Origin: Lelliottia nimipressuralis
GTDB lineage: Bacteria; Pseudomonadota; Gammaproteobacteria; Enterobacterales; Enterobacteriaceae
DNA length: 64,000 nucleotides
Direction: 5' to 3'
Assembly: GCF_004115925.1 (NCBI RefSeq)
Contig: NZ_SDDX01000011.1
Coordinates: 1-64,000, forward strand
Shown here: piece by piece, positions 44,776 to 55,175 of the stretch
How positions within the stretch are numbered: the first letter of the stretch is position 1
How the letters are laid out: each line of letters opens with the position of its first letter
Program-made: the position numbers and the translations under genes
Notes under the pieces: model-generated
The model's input: the letters and a program-made list of their open reading frames with translations, nothing else
Told to the model about the DNA's origin: nothing
Databases searched by the model: none

Positions 44776-45717
44776 TCACTGTTCAGTTATGGTGAGCTGT
44801 TTTCGCCTTTCACTATTTTGCGCGGAATATTGCTTCGCCAACTCCACTAATACCGAAGCGGATTTTTTAATACGATAATTTTTTGACCAGACGGCGGCAT
44901 AACGTGCAATGGGTAATTCATCTTCCACGGGCAGTACGACAAACTGGTCGGAACCGAATGGCGTAATCATGTCTCTCGGGATCACGGTGAGATAATCGGC
45001 GTTGAGAACCAGGTTATAGATGGTGACGACGGAATCAGTCTGGACGATGTTTTCGATGCTGATGTGATTGTTCTGGAGAGTGGTTAATAATTCTTTGTAG
45101 TAGCCCATATCGGTTTGCGGCATCACCCACTGCTCGTTGGTGAGCGATGCCAGTGTCGTCGTTCCGGTGCACGTTCGCGTTTTACTGGCCACCAGCACAA
45201 ATTCCGATTCAAACAGCGGCTCAACGTGTAGATCCTGCAACAGCATTTCATCGCTCAGGGTGCCGATGGCAAAATCCAGTCGCCCATCGCGGATGGCAGG
45301 CAGGAACGAGGAGAGCTGTGCTTCAAACATCGAGACTCGCGCTTTCGGGAACACTTCTTTGAATTTTTTGATCATGCTGGAGAGGAACGTAAAACCGATC
45401 AGCGACGGATAGCCGAACGAAACGTCGATGACGGTGCTGAAGCTCAGGTTGTTCATCTCACTGACCATATTCTTCATTTCGCGGGTGATGGACTCGGAGT
45501 ACGCGAGCAACGTTTGCCCTGCGCTGGTCAGCTTCACGCCGGTGTTCTTGCGCACAATCAGTTCGACACCAAAGTAGGATTCGATATCGTTAATGATTTT
45601 GCTGACGGCGGGTTGAGTCAGGCCAAGTTGACGGGCGGCAGAACCAATAGATCCACTTTTAATGACTTCCTGAAATACAACTAAATGTTGTGTTTTCGGT
45701 AGAATAATAGTGCTCAT
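44776..45717 (-). CDS. tdcA: tdc operon activator TdcA (LysR family)
   Basis: TdcA is the LysR-type activator of its own operon. The helix-turn-helix lies at residues 17-60 (SGSIGSAARQLGLTQPAVSKIINDI), followed by the effector domain. The start at 45717 gives 313 aa, close to the 312 aa of E. coli; an ATG immediately before it is also possible. In K-12 the small tdcR gene lies upstream in opposite orientation; no equivalent was found here. A CRP site lies 63-78 bp upstream. Confidence 0.96.
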   Translation of the reverse strand: MSTIILPKTQHLVVFQEVIKSGSIGSAARQLGLTQPAVSKIINDIESYFGVELIVRKNTGVKLTSAGQTLLAYSESITREMKNMVSEMNNLSFSTVIDVSFGYPSLIGFTFLSSMIKKFKEVFPKARVSMFEAQLSSFLPAIRDGRLDFAIGTLSDEMLLQDLHVEPLFESEFVLVASKTRTCTGTTTLASLTNEQWVMPQTDMGYYKELLTTLQNNHISIENIVQTDSVVTIYNLVLNADYLTVIPRDMITPFGSDQFVVLPVEDELPIARYAAVWSKNYRIKKSASVLVELAKQYSAQNSERRKQLTITEQ

Positions 45718-45779
45718 CATATTCTGCTCTTATTTCCTTATCCGTGGCAGGATTCTACCCATTATTGATGACGAGGGTA

Positions 45780-45795
45780 TGTGCTGTTACTCACA
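45780..45795. promoter_or_regulatory. CRP site of the tdc promoter
   Basis: Read toward tdcA, TGTGA-GTAACA-GCACA matches the CRP consensus TGTGA-N6-TCACA in 9 of 10 core bases. E. coli tdc is CRP dependent with a site at a similar place. Confidence 0.75.
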
Positions 45796-46349
45796 GATTA
45801 CTTTTTCATACCAATTGCACCCTCACAAAAACACCAATTAACTCATATAAATCATAACTTTATCATTTACCTTATCAATAAAACGTCTGATATTGATCAA
45901 TAAATCTCAGGGAGATAAATTAATTTTATGGCGATAACCACGATCTATTTATGGCAATAAACCAGAGAGAATAAAGGTGATATTTCAGGCAATTAAAGGC
46001 GAATAAATAGACGTTATTTGCTTTAAACATTTTTGTATATTATCAAATAAGTTAATAAATATTTTCCCGCAGGGGAAAAAGCGTCGAGGGCATCACACAT
46101 TCACAGGGCAAATGTATTGAAAGGAAAGATTTCATTAATTTATACGCCATAAAGAAGACACATTTCAGCAACAACAGCAACATCAAGTCAACACTGCAAA
46201 ATGGCGATTTTTTAGCGCGTAATTTTGTGAATGCGATCTCTAATCTCGGTAAAAAAACATCATTCCGCTCAAAAGCAGTGAAATGTGCTTATTGTCGCAA
46301 AAATGGGAATTCGTTCGGTTTCACGAAGGCGATGGTGAGGAGCAAAAAG
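45796..46349. other. AT-rich tdcA upstream region
   Basis: About 550 bp, very AT-rich, with no open frame of note on either strand. In E. coli this region carries tdcR and IHF and TdcA binding sites; the composition suits DNA bending, but no IHF site with correct spacing could be confirmed. A TGTGA at 46226-46230 is only half a CRP site. Confidence 0.4.
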
Positions 46350-46378
46350 CAAAAACCCCGCCGAAGCGGGGTTTTCTT
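46350..46378 (-). terminator. rnpB terminator
   Basis: AACCCCGC-TTCG-GCGGGGTT with T runs on the minus-strand downstream side, immediately after the RNase P RNA 3' end. The plus strand is also usable as a terminator. Confidence 0.92.
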
Positions 46379-46381
46379 AAT

Positions 46382-46760
<379 letters not shown>

Positions 46761-46767
46761 GGCGCGA

Positions 46768-46796
46768 AGTATAGAGGGTTTAGGCGCCGCTGTCAC
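46768..46796 (-). promoter_or_regulatory. rnpB promoter overlapping the garK 3' end
   Basis: On the minus strand GTGACA, a 17-base spacer and TATACT lie seven bases before the RNA start at 46760. The -35 box overlaps the last codons and stop of garK, so the stable RNA gene has its own promoter inside the gar operon. Confidence 0.8.
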
Positions 46797-47938
46797 CCTT
46801 GCGTACGCATCCCCACCTGCAAAGTCGCTGCGATGTTGCGTGACGAGCGATAAATGTTGTCAAACGCCCCACGGAAGGCCTCTTCCAGCGAGCCAATGCT
46901 GTTCAGCACGCTGAACACCGCATCGATACCGTACTGATGTACCACACCGACGTCGCTGGTCAAACAGCCTGCAATGCCGATTACTGGTTTATGGTATTTT
47001 TTGGCGACGTTCGCCACGCCAACCGGTACTTTGCCGTGAATACTCTGGCTGTCGAGCCGCCCTTCGCCGGTGAGCACCAGGGTGCAGTCGTGGATATGTT
47101 CTTCGAGGTTCAGCGCCTGGGTGACAATCTCAATCCCACTGCGCAACTCCGCGCCGAGAAACGCCATCAGCGCCGCGCCCATCCCCCCTGCCGCGCCGGA
47201 GCCTGGGACGTTTTTAACGTCAATTGACAGGGATTTCTTAATCACGTCAGCAAAATGGCTGAGATTGCGATCGAGTTCGACGATCTTCGCCTCATCGGCC
47301 CCTTTTTGCGGACCAAAAATGCGTGATGCGCCCTTCTCGCCGATCAGCGGATTGGTGACGTCACAGGCCACGCGAATCGTGCAGCCTTTTAAGCGCGGGT
47401 CCAGACCGGAAATGTCGATACTGTTCAGCGCCATCAGGTTGCCGCCGCCGTAGCCAATCTCCGTGCCGTTGGCATCACACAGCTTCGCGCCCAGAGCCTG
47501 CACCATACCGGCACCTCCGTCGTTGGTGGCGCTGCCGCCAATGCCGATAATAATGTTGCGCGCGCCTTTATCCAGCGCATTCAGAATCAGTTCACCCGTG
47601 CCGCGAGAGGTGGTAATCAGCGGGTTACGCTGCGCCAGTGGCACCAGCGCCAGGCCGCTGGCTGCGGCCATTTCGATAATCGCCGTTGCGCCATCGCCGG
47701 AGATTCCCCAGCAGGCATTCACTTTTTCGCCCAGCGGACCCGTGACAATGGCGTGTTGCTCAGTGCCCTGGGTGGCGGCAATCATCGCTTCGACCGTGCC
47801 TTCTCCGCCATCAGCGACCGGCACAGACACATACTGAGCATCAGGAAAAATTTCCCGAAAACCTTTTTCTATCGCCTGAGCTACCTCGGAGGCAGAAAGG
47901 CTTTCTTTATAAGAGTCAGGGGCGATTACGATTTTCAT
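46793..47938 (-). CDS. garK: Glycerate 2-kinase GarK
   Basis: GarK phosphorylates D-glycerate to 2-phosphoglycerate, the last step of galactarate/glucarate breakdown. It is a 381-aa type I glycerate kinase with APDSYKESLSA at the N-terminus, PVADGGEGT, and the glycine-rich IIGIGGSATNDGG and GSGAAGGMGAA loops. It is separated from garR by a 97-bp gap containing a REP pair and is followed at once by the rnpB promoter. Confidence 0.96.
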   Translation of the reverse strand: MKIVIAPDSYKESLSASEVAQAIEKGFREIFPDAQYVSVPVADGGEGTVEAMIAATQGTEQHAIVTGPLGEKVNACWGISGDGATAIIEMAAASGLALVPLAQRNPLITTSRGTGELILNALDKGARNIIIGIGGSATNDGGAGMVQALGAKLCDANGTEIGYGGGNLMALNSIDISGLDPRLKGCTIRVACDVTNPLIGEKGASRIFGPQKGADEAKIVELDRNLSHFADVIKKSLSIDVKNVPGSGAAGGMGAALMAFLGAELRSGIEIVTQALNLEEHIHDCTLVLTGEGRLDSQSIHGKVPVGVANVAKKYHKPVIGIAGCLTSDVGVVHQYGIDAVFSVLNSIGSLEEAFRGAFDNIYRSSRNIAATLQVGMRTQG

Positions 47939-47962
47939 AGTTGTAGCCTGTTACTGCACAAC

Positions 47963-48026
47963 GCCGGATGGCGTTTCACTTATCCGGCCTACAGGGTAGG
48001 CCCGGATCGCTGTGCGCTATCCGGGC
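47963..48026. repeat. REP/BIME pair between garR and garK
   Basis: Two facing REP units: GCCGGATGGCG with CTTATCCGGCC, then GGTAGGCCCGGAT with GCGCTATCCGGGC. Their place inside an operon suggests a role in differential mRNA stability between garPLR and garK. Confidence 0.82.
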
Positions 48027-48035
48027 AGAACGTCA

Positions 48036-48926
48036 TTAGCGAGTGACTTCCACTTTCGCCAGTTTTTCGTAGTAGCAGGCAATGGCGCTATGGTCCGCCG
48101 TTCCCAGACCATCGGCGCGCAGGGCCTGCATCATCTCCATTACCGCTGCGGTCAGCGGCAGCTGTGCGCCGACGCCATGGGAGGTGTCCAGCGCGTTAGC
48201 CAGATCTTTAATGTGCAGATCAATGCGGAAGCCCGGCTTGAAGTTGCGATCCATCACCATCGGCGCTTTAGCATCCAGCACGGTACTGCCCGCCAGACCG
48301 CCGCGAATGGCCTGATACACCAGATCCGGGTTCACGCCCGCTTTGGTCGCCAGCGTCAGCGCTTCAGACATCGCGGCAATGTTCAGCGCGACGATCACCT
48401 GGTTCGCCAGCTTGGTGACGTTACCTGCACCGATTTCACCCGTATGTACAACGGAACCGGCCATCGCTTTCATCAGATCGTAATATTTGTCGAAAATCGC
48501 TTTATCACCGCCCACCATCACCGACAGGGTGCCGTCGATGGCTTTTGGCTCGCCGCCGCTCACCGGCGCGTCCAGCATGTCCACGCCTTTCGCTTTCAGC
48601 GCTTCGCTGATTTCGCGGCTCGCCAGCGGGGCGATAGAGCTCATGTCGATCAGTACCAGGCCCGGCTTCGCGCCTTCGATCAGGCCGTTTTCACCCAGCG
48701 CCACTTCCTGCACATGGGGTGAGTTCGGCAGCATGGTGATAACCACATCGCACTGCTCGGCAATCGCTTTTGCCGTAAGCGCCGTTTCGGCACCGGCGGC
48801 AATCAGCTCCGCAATGACTTCTGGATTACGGTCAGAAACCACCAACGAGTAACCTGCTTTGATGAGGTTTTTACTCATTGGTTTACCCATGATACCCAGG
48901 CCAATAAAACCAACTTTCATTGTCAT
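48036..48926 (-). CDS. garR: 2-hydroxy-3-oxopropionate (tartronate semialdehyde) reductase GarR
   Basis: GarR reduces tartronate semialdehyde to D-glycerate with NADH. It is a 296-aa beta-hydroxyacid dehydrogenase: Rossmann motif GFIGLGIMGKPM, substrate-binding DAPVSGGEPKA, and the catalytic lysine in GAGNVTKLANQ near residue 173. The ATG at 48926 is best spaced to GAGAGAGA; one two codons later (MKVGF) is also used in databases. It follows garL by 30 bp. Confidence 0.96.
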   Translation of the reverse strand: MTMKVGFIGLGIMGKPMSKNLIKAGYSLVVSDRNPEVIAELIAAGAETALTAKAIAEQCDVVITMLPNSPHVQEVALGENGLIEGAKPGLVLIDMSSIAPLASREISEALKAKGVDMLDAPVSGGEPKAIDGTLSVMVGGDKAIFDKYYDLMKAMAGSVVHTGEIGAGNVTKLANQVIVALNIAAMSEALTLATKAGVNPDLVYQAIRGGLAGSTVLDAKAPMVMDRNFKPGFRIDLHIKDLANALDTSHGVGAQLPLTAAVMEMMQALRADGLGTADHSAIACYYEKLAKVEVTR

Positions 48927-48956
48927 AACGTTCTCTCTCTCACGTGTCGATGGTGG

Positions 48957-49727
48957 TTATTTTTTAAAGGAATCCGCTAATTTCTGCGTTGCAGAGCGGA
49001 AGACGCCGAGGTCGCTGCCGACGGCCACAAAGGTGGCGCCCCACTCCAGATAGCGGCGGGCATCGGCCTCGACCGGCGCAAGAATGCCGCACGGTTTGTT
49101 GTGTGCTTTGGCTCGAGCGAAAATGTGCTGAATGGCGCGTTGCACGTCCGGGTGGTTGGCATTGCCGAGGTGGCCCAACGCCGCAGCCAGATCGCTTGGG
49201 CCGACAAAGATGCCGTCCACGCCGTCGGTGGCAGCGATGGCATCCACATTGTCCACGCCATGCTGGCTCTCAATCTGAACCAGAATGGTGATGTTCTTGT
49301 TGGACTGCGCAAAGTAGTCCGGCACGGTGCCAAACATGTTGGCGCGATGGGAAACGGACACTCCGCGAATGCCTTCCGGCGGATAGCGGGTCGACGCCAC
49401 GGCCTGCACCGCCTCTTCCACATTTTCCACAAACGGGATCAGGAAGTTATAGAAGCCGATATCCAGCAGGCGCTTAATAATCACCGGTTCGTTGGTCGGT
49501 ACACGCACCACCGGCGCGCTGTGGCTGCCCTTCAGCGCCATCAGCTGTGGAATAAAGGTGCTGATATCGTTCGGCGCATGTTCACCGTCGAGCACCAGCC
49601 AGTCAAAACCAGCCAGACCCAAAACCTCGGTGCTGATTGGGCTTGCCAGCGCAGACCAGCAGCCAATCTGAATCTCTTTCGCCGCCAGGGCCGCTTTAAA
49701 CTTGTTCGGGAAAATATCGTTACTCAT
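48957..49727 (-). CDS. garL: 5-keto-4-deoxy-D-glucarate aldolase GarL
   Basis: GarL cleaves 5-keto-4-deoxy-glucarate (or 2-keto-3-deoxy-glucarate) to pyruvate and tartronate semialdehyde. It is a 256-aa class II aldolase of the HpcH/HpaI type, with [14 protein letters not shown] (catalytic His), [14 protein letters not shown] (metal-binding Glu) and [12 protein letters not shown]. The start at 49727 follows AAGGTAAA; a frame adding five residues is less likely. Confidence 0.96.
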   Translation of the reverse strand: MSNDIFPNKFKAALAAKEIQIGCWSALASPISTEVLGLAGFDWLVLDGEHAPNDISTFIPQLMALKGSHSAPVVRVPTNEPVIIKRLLDIGFYNFLIPFVENVEEAVQAVASTRYPPEGIRGVSVSHRANMFGTVPDYFAQSNKNITILVQIESQHGVDNVDAIAATDGVDGIFVGPSDLAAALGHLGNANHPDVQRAIQHIFARAKAHNKPCGILAPVEADARRYLEWGATFVAVGSDLGVFRSATQKLADSFKK

Positions 49728-49763
49728 CGCTTTTACCTTCAATGATTCGTGATGTAGAGGCGC

Positions 49764-51098
49764 TTATTTCTGCAATTCCATACGCTTGATGTCACCCACT
49801 ACGAACAGGTAGCAGAACATCGCCATCAGCGCAGAGCAGCCAACGAAGACCAGCGCCGCATTGAATGAATGCAGTTCACTCACCAGATAACCAATCACCA
49901 GCGGGGTGACAATCGACGCCACGTTACCGAAGACGTTGAACACGCCACCACACAGGCCCACAATCTCTTTTGGCGCGGTATCGGAAATCACCGGCCAGCC
50001 CAGCGCACCAAAGCCTTTTCCGAAGAACGCCAGCGCCATCAGCGCGACGACCAGCACCGTGTTATTGGTGTAGTTGCACAGGATAATGGAGGACGCCAGC
50101 AGCATACCGAGCACAATCGGCAACTTACGCGCCAGGGTGATCGACTTGCCGGTTTTAATCAGATGATCCGAGAACACACCGCCCAGCACGCCGCCCGCAA
50201 AACCACACAGCGCCGGGATGGAGGCCACGATGCCGACTTTCAGAATCGACATTCCTTTTTCCTGCACCAGATAAATCGGGAACCAGGTGAGGAAGAACCA
50301 GGTAATGGTGTTGATAAAGTATTGACCAAAAAATACGCCCAGCATCATGCGGTTGGTCAATAACTGTTTGATGTAATGCAGCTTTGGACCACTCGCCGCT
50401 TTATCGCCCGGCTTTTTATGATCCATATCGACCACTGCGCCACCGTCAGAGATAAACTTCAGCTCCTCGGCAGACATACGCGGGTGATCGGTGGGGTTAT
50501 GAATGAACTTCACCCACATCGCCGTCAGGATGAAACCAATGACACCCATCACGGTGAAGACATGTTCCCAGCCCCACGCGAAGGTCAGCCAGCCGAGCAG
50601 CGGAGAGAAAAGTGCCAGCGAGAAATACTGCGCGGAGTTAAAAATCGCCGAGGCGGTGCCGCGCTCTTTGGTCGGGAACCAGGCCGCCACAATACGGGCG
50701 TTAGCCGGGAACGACGGTGCTTCGGAGAAACCGAGCATAAAGCGCATACAGAACATGGAGATACCGGCCCACGCCAGCGGGAAGAGATCGACAAAGCCCT
50801 GCAGGAAGGTAAACAGCGACCAGAAAAACAGGCTATAGGTGTAGACTTTTTTCGAGCCAAATTTGTCCAGCAGCCAGCCGCCGGGGATTTGCATCAGCAG
50901 ATACGCCCAGCCAAACGCTGAGAAGATGTACCCCATGGATACGGCGCTGAGCTGCAGCTCTTTTGCCACTTCTGTCCCGGCAATCGACAGCGTGGCGCGG
51001 TCAGCGTAGTTCACTGCCGTCACAATAAATATAATCAGTAATATTAAATGGCGGGTATGAATACCCTTTTTCGTTTCTACAGCTGTTTCCAGTGACAT
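49764..51098 (-). CDS. garP: Galactarate/glucarate/glycerate transporter GarP
   Basis: GarP is a 444-aa MFS proton symporter with 12 membrane segments, equal in length to E. coli GarP. The family stretches FIVTAVNYADRATLSIAG and RFMLGFSEAPSFPANARI are conserved. The start at 51098 follows GAGGAAAT. First gene of garPLRK, divergent from garD across a 413-bp control region; expected to be activated by CdaR with galactarate, glucarate or glycerate. Confidence 0.96.
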   Translation of the reverse strand: MSLETAVETKKGIHTRHLILLIIFIVTAVNYADRATLSIAGTEVAKELQLSAVSMGYIFSAFGWAYLLMQIPGGWLLDKFGSKKVYTYSLFFWSLFTFLQGFVDLFPLAWAGISMFCMRFMLGFSEAPSFPANARIVAAWFPTKERGTASAIFNSAQYFSLALFSPLLGWLTFAWGWEHVFTVMGVIGFILTAMWVKFIHNPTDHPRMSAEELKFISDGGAVVDMDHKKPGDKAASGPKLHYIKQLLTNRMMLGVFFGQYFINTITWFFLTWFPIYLVQEKGMSILKVGIVASIPALCGFAGGVLGGVFSDHLIKTGKSITLARKLPIVLGMLLASSIILCNYTNNTVLVVALMALAFFGKGFGALGWPVISDTAPKEIVGLCGGVFNVFGNVASIVTPLVIGYLVSELHSFNAALVFVGCSALMAMFCYLFVVGDIKRMELQK

Positions 51099-51370
51099 GT
51101 TTATTTCCTCAGGCACATCGATCTTGGTATTTTTATTATTTTGGAAAAGTCTTTACTGATTATTTATCGATAGCAGGCAATATCCGTTAATTAACCAGAT
51201 GCAATGAAATCGTGATTAAGTATAAACATCCGTTCGCCCCCGCACATTGTCGCATCGCTCAATTATCACCGCCTTCATGAACATTATTTTGAGCATATGC
51301 ACAATCGCATGGGCGCTGATGCACAGATTTACGCATTGCCTGCCAGCTGGCGCGGATGCAGGTTTCGCGG

Positions 51371-51386
51371 AGTGATCTCAGTCACA
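51371..51386. promoter_or_regulatory. CRP site in the garP-garD gap
   Basis: AGTGA-TCTCAG-TCACA matches the CRP core in 9 of 10 positions and lies 125 bp before garD. The remainder of 51099-51511 shows no open frame; it should include CdaR binding sites, but I do not know their motif well enough to place them. Confidence 0.7.
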
Positions 51387-51511
51387 TTTTTATCTTTCGA
51401 CTCCTGACATTCTTTATTCAAGAAGGCAGCGTCTTTATTTCTGACAATAAGAAAATAAACACTCTCTTAACTGCATTTAATATCTAAAGTTTTACTGGAG
51501 AATAATGAGCA

Positions 51512-53083
51512 ATGGCCGACATCGAAATTCGACAAAAGTCGCCGACGGCGTTCTATATTAAGGTACACGACACGGATAACGTGGCGATTATTGTTAACGA
51601 CAATGGCCTGAGAGCAGGAACACGCTTCCCCGATGGCCTTGAACTCATCGAACATATTCCCCAGGGCCATAAAGTCGCGCTGGTCGATATCCCTGCCCAC
51701 GGCGAAATCGTCCGTTACGGGGAGGTCATCGGCTACGCCGTGCGGGCGATTCCGCAGGGCAGCTGGATTGAGGAGTCACTCGTTGAGCTGCCGAAAGCCC
51801 CGCCGCTGAATACTCTGCCGCTGGCAACGCGCGTACCGGAACCGCTGCCGCCGCTGGAAGGCTATACCTTCGAAGGTTATCGCAACAAAGATGGCAGCGT
51901 TGGCACCAAAAACCTGCTCGGCATTACCACCAGCGTGCATTGCGTGGCGGGTGTGGTGGATTACGTGGTGAAAATCATCGAACGCGATCTGCTGCCGAAA
52001 TACCCGAACGTCGACGGCGTGGTGGGTCTGAACCACCTGTACGGCTGCGGCGTGGCGATCAACGCCCCGGCCGCTGTGGTACCCATCCGCACCATCCATA
52101 ATATCTCCCTCAACCCCAATTTTGGCGGCGAGGTCATGGTGATTGGCCTGGGCTGCGAAAAACTTCAGCCAGAGCGCCTGCTGCAAGGCACTGACGATGT
52201 GCAGGCGATTGCCGTGGATGACGCCAGCATTGTGCGTCTGCAGGATGAGCACCACGTTGGCTTTAAATCCATGGTCGACGATATTCTCCAGGTCGCCGTG
52301 CGTCACCTGGAAAAGCTGAATAAACGCCAGCGCGAAACCTGCCCGGCGTCTGAACTGGTAGTCGGCACCCAGTGCGGCGGCAGCGATGCTTTCTCCGGTG
52401 TGACCGCCAACCCGGCTGTCGGCTACGCTTCCGATCTGTTTGTGCGCTGCGGCGCTACGGTCATGTTCTCGGAAGTGACCGAAGTGCGCGATGCGATCCA
52501 CCTTCTCACCCCGCGCGCCATCAACGAAGAGGTGGGCAAGCGCCTGCTGGAAGAGATGGCCTGGTACGACAACTATCTCGATATGGGACAGACCGACCGC
52601 AGCGCAAACCCGTCGCCGGGTAACAAAAAAGGCGGGCTGGCGAACGTCGTCGAAAAAGCCCTTGGCTCGATTGCGAAATCCGGCCAGAGCGCCATCTCCG
52701 AAGTGCTTTCTCCGGGTCAGCGCCCGACCAAACGCGGCCTGATTTATGCCGCTACGCCTGCCAGCGATTTTGTCTGCGGCACGCAGCAGGTAGCCTCGGG
52801 GATTACGGTGCAAGTGTTCACTACCGGGCGCGGCACGCCGTACGGGCTAATGGCGGTTCCGGTGATCAAAATGGCGACCCGCACCGAGCTTGCAAACCGC
52901 TGGTATGACTTAATGGACATCAACGCCGGGACCATTGCGACGGGTGAAGAGACGATTGAGGACGTGGGCTGGAAGCTGTTCCACTTTATTCTGGATGTCG
53001 CGAGTGGCCGTAAAAAAACCTTCTCCGATCAATGGGGATTACACAACCAGCTGGCGGTGTTTAACCCGGCTCCAGTGACCTGA
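51512..53083 (+). CDS. garD: Galactarate dehydratase GarD
   Basis: GarD dehydrates galactarate to 5-keto-4-deoxy-D-glucarate, using iron. The 523-aa protein equals E. coli GarD in length. It has an N-terminal SAF domain (residues 1-105), then the UxaA/GarD domain with [41 protein letters not shown] and [23 protein letters not shown] (residues written in parts of one motif). A paralogue, UxaA, lies 25 kb away in this window. It is monocistronic and followed by a strong hairpin. Confidence 0.97.
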   Translation: MADIEIRQKSPTAFYIKVHDTDNVAIIVNDNGLRAGTRFPDGLELIEHIPQGHKVALVDIPAHGEIVRYGEVIGYAVRAIPQGSWIEESLVELPKAPPLNTLPLATRVPEPLPPLEGYTFEGYRNKDGSVGTKNLLGITTSVHCVAGVVDYVVKIIERDLLPKYPNVDGVVGLNHLYGCGVAINAPAAVVPIRTIHNISLNPNFGGEVMVIGLGCEKLQPERLLQGTDDVQAIAVDDASIVRLQDEHHVGFKSMVDDILQVAVRHLEKLNKRQRETCPASELVVGTQCGGSDAFSGVTANPAVGYASDLFVRCGATVMFSEVTEVRDAIHLLTPRAINEEVGKRLLEEMAWYDNYLDMGQTDRSANPSPGNKKGGLANVVEKALGSIAKSGQSAISEVLSPGQRPTKRGLIYAATPASDFVCGTQQVASGITVQVFTTGRGTPYGLMAVPVIKMATRTELANRWYDLMDINAGTIATGEETIEDVGWKLFHFILDVASGRKKTFSDQWGLHNQLAVFNPAPVT

Positions 53084-53099
53084 TTTTTACTCCTTAACA

Positions 53100-53141
53100 G
53101 CATCCGTAGGTTGCGCAAGCGCAGTGCCTACGGATGCTTTT
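53100..53141. terminator. Convergent terminator between garD and the sugar kinase
   Basis: GCATCCGTAGG at 53100-53110 pairs with CCTACGGATGC at 53127-53137, followed by TTTTG. It overlaps the last codons of the convergent kinase gene. Confidence 0.85.
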
Positions 53142-54075
53142 GCATAAATTCCGCTATTTGCGCCTTCGTCGATGTACCTTCCATCGGCCCACGCTGTGAA
53201 ATCGCCAGCGAACCGCTGGCATTAGCCCATTTTAGCGCCGTCTCTGCTGGTTTTCCGGCCAGGAACATTGAGACGAAGGTCGCGCCAAAGCAGTCACCGG
53301 CTCCCGTGGGGTCAATCACCTCGACCGGATATCCCGCCACATGGTGTTGTTCGCTGGCACTGTAATAGCTGGCGCCCCGTGCTCCACGTTTAATCACCAC
53401 GTGCCCCACACCGCGTGCCAGAAGTTTATCCACCCACTTTTGTTCCTGCTGACCTGCGCTCAACCCAAAGTAATCCAGCTCACCGTCGCTTGGCAGGAAA
53501 ATATCGGTGTAATCCAGAATGTATTCAAAGGCCTGGGACATCTCGGGAATATTCAACATTTCTTTGCGGATATTCGGGTCGAACGACACAGTGCCATTGC
53601 GTGATTTAACGTTCTCAATCGCTTTGCGCATGGCGTCGACCATCCGGAAGGAGAAAAGCGATGAGCCCATAATATGGAAATGATTACAACGATTAAGCAG
53701 GGATTCATCGATATGATCGGCAGTCAGCAGCCCGCAGGCACTGTTGGGCATATTAAAGATAAAGTCACGCTGCGCCTGGCTGCGGTAGCTGACGAAAGCG
53801 CTGCCCGTCGTGGCTTTACTCAGCACCGAAATGCCGCTGACATTCACGCCATCCCGGGCCAGACGAGCAATGTTCATCTCGCCAAACGCGTCATTTCCCA
53901 CGCAACTGAAGAGCAGGGAGTCGTAGCCGAGACGCGCAACCTGATCGGCAAAAATGGCCGGCGCTCCGCTAGGGTACGGGCCCCAAAACTCACCGGGACG
54001 AGAAAAGCCCTGGTTAGCCTCTTTTGCCAGAAATTCGACCAGTAATTCACCGATCGTGCAAATGGTGACGTTCAT
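53128..54075 (-). CDS. PfkB-family sugar kinase, probable tagatose/ketose kinase
   Basis: A 315-aa ribokinase-family (PfkB) carbohydrate kinase. Visible motifs: GELLVEF at the N-terminus, the glycine pair region YPSGAPAIFADQVARLG, SFDPNIRKEML at 164-174, and the catalytic DPTGAGDCFGATF with the base Asp at 261. Family knowledge places kinases of this type beside the tagatose PTS cluster of Klebsiella and Salmonella, but the substrate is not readable from sequence. It follows the DeoR-type gene by 10 bp, so both form an operon divergent from the aldolase/PTS operon. AAGGAG precedes the ATG. Confidence 0.85.
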   Translation of the reverse strand: MNVTICTIGELLVEFLAKEANQGFSRPGEFWGPYPSGAPAIFADQVARLGYDSLLFSCVGNDAFGEMNIARLARDGVNVSGISVLSKATTGSAFVSYRSQAQRDFIFNMPNSACGLLTADHIDESLLNRCNHFHIMGSSLFSFRMVDAMRKAIENVKSRNGTVSFDPNIRKEMLNIPEMSQAFEYILDYTDIFLPSDGELDYFGLSAGQQEQKWVDKLLARGVGHVVIKRGARGASYYSASEQHHVAGYPVEVIDPTGAGDCFGATFVSMFLAGKPAETALKWANASGSLAISQRGPMEGTSTKAQIAEFMQKHP

Positions 54076-54085
54076 CTTCGCTCCT

Positions 54086-54913
54086 TCACTTCACGTTCTG
54101 CAAAGCGGGGTTAAGCCAGGTCAAACATTCATTGTTGGTGTAGCTATTGGTCATTCCGGCCGCCTGCAATCGCGTATGGTACTCTGCCGCCACCACCTGC
54201 GGTGTCACAACACCTGCCAGCTGCTGCAAATTGCCAACCGCAAACCGTGTTTCACCGTATACCGGGCGATGTGGGATCACAGCAATCACCTGCGGGCATA
54301 CTGCCAGTAATGCAGACAACAGCTGCGCACGGGCTTCGCTAGTGACGCTAATGATTCCATTTTCACCGACATAATCCACGACAATCAGTGCCCGATCCGG
54401 TTGATGCTGGCGCAAGGAGGCTATCGCGATATCCCCCTCGGTGGAGTCTCCTGAGGAGGAAAGCTTCCCTCCCAGCAGCACGTGCTCACCGCAGAGAAAC
54501 TCGCTGGTAAAAGTCACATGGTGTAAATCATTAAATACCAGGCTCAGCGCTTCATGCTCCGCCAGAAAAGGAATGGATTTGCGCAGGATAGGTCCTACGT
54601 CCAAAAATAAGATCTCGTTTCCTGCTGTCAGTGCTGCCAGCTGGCGCGCCATTTCGGTTTCCAGCGCTTTATCTGATGCCACCGGTTCGCGTTCGCGCAC
54701 GGGCGCCCCCCCTTGCTGCGCCGTGTAAATGGCGCCACCAAAAGAGCGTTTAAGATAACCTTGCTGCTCAAGATAATTAAGATCGTTGCGGATAGTGACA
54801 CCCGATACCCCTAGCATATCGGCCAGGTCATCAACTTTAATCTCACCCTGCTTACGGACAATCTCCGCAATATCTAAACGCCTTTTTAGCAGGCTGGTTG
54901 ACGGTTTTGCCAC
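54086..54913 (-). CDS. DeoR/GlpR-type regulator of the tagatose cluster
   Basis: A 275-aa DeoR-family repressor with a GTG start (54913, after AAGG). The N-terminal winged helix (residues 8-63) includes VDDLADMLGVSGVTIRNDLNYLEQQGYL, and the C-terminal sugar-phosphate sensor has FLDVGP where most members have LDSGT, a change in the phosphate loop. Its place between the kinase and the divergent aldolase operon, next to two sets of AACTTTCA-type repeats, points to local control. The inducer is probably a phosphorylated ketose. Confidence 0.88.
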   Translation of the reverse strand: MAKPSTSLLKRRLDIAEIVRKQGEIKVDDLADMLGVSGVTIRNDLNYLEQQGYLKRSFGGAIYTAQQGGAPVREREPVASDKALETEMARQLAALTAGNEILFLDVGPILRKSIPFLAEHEALSLVFNDLHHVTFTSEFLCGEHVLLGGKLSSSGDSTEGDIAIASLRQHQPDRALIVVDYVGENGIISVTSEARAQLLSALLAVCPQVIAVIPHRPVYGETRFAVGNLQQLAGVVTPQVVAAEYHTRLQAAGMTNSYTNNECLTWLNPALQNVK

Positions 54914-54953
54914 AATTTAGAACCTTATAACGAATAGATCACGAGAGCTGGAA

Positions 54954-55115
54954 TAACTTTCATTTTGAAATTTCCCCCAGAGCATGTCAAACACCCTGCC
55001 ATGACTCTCCTGGTTATTCATCAAAACAATCTCTTTTTCAAAGCATTGCCAGGCTATCCGGTCCTTAATTTACGTTTACAGATGAAACATAACAACCCCT
55101 CTTAACTTTCATTTT
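54954..55115. promoter_or_regulatory. Direct repeats, candidate operators of the DeoR-type regulator
   Basis: The 13-mer TAACTTTCATTTT occurs at 54954-54966 and again at 55103-55115, each followed by a partial complementary arm (GAAA and TAAAATGG). The first copy lies 41 bp upstream of the regulator GTG. Confidence 0.55.
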
Positions 55116-55134
55116 TTAAAATGGATCATCGTTA

Positions 55135-55150
55135 TGTGCTTTTGATCACA
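55135..55150. promoter_or_regulatory. CRP site before the tagatose operon
   Basis: TGTGC-TTTTGA-TCACA matches the CRP core in 9 of 10 positions, 88 bp before the aldolase start, and lies between the two operator pairs. Confidence 0.75.
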
Positions 55151-55175
55151 ACAGATACCGGTGAGGATCATTACA

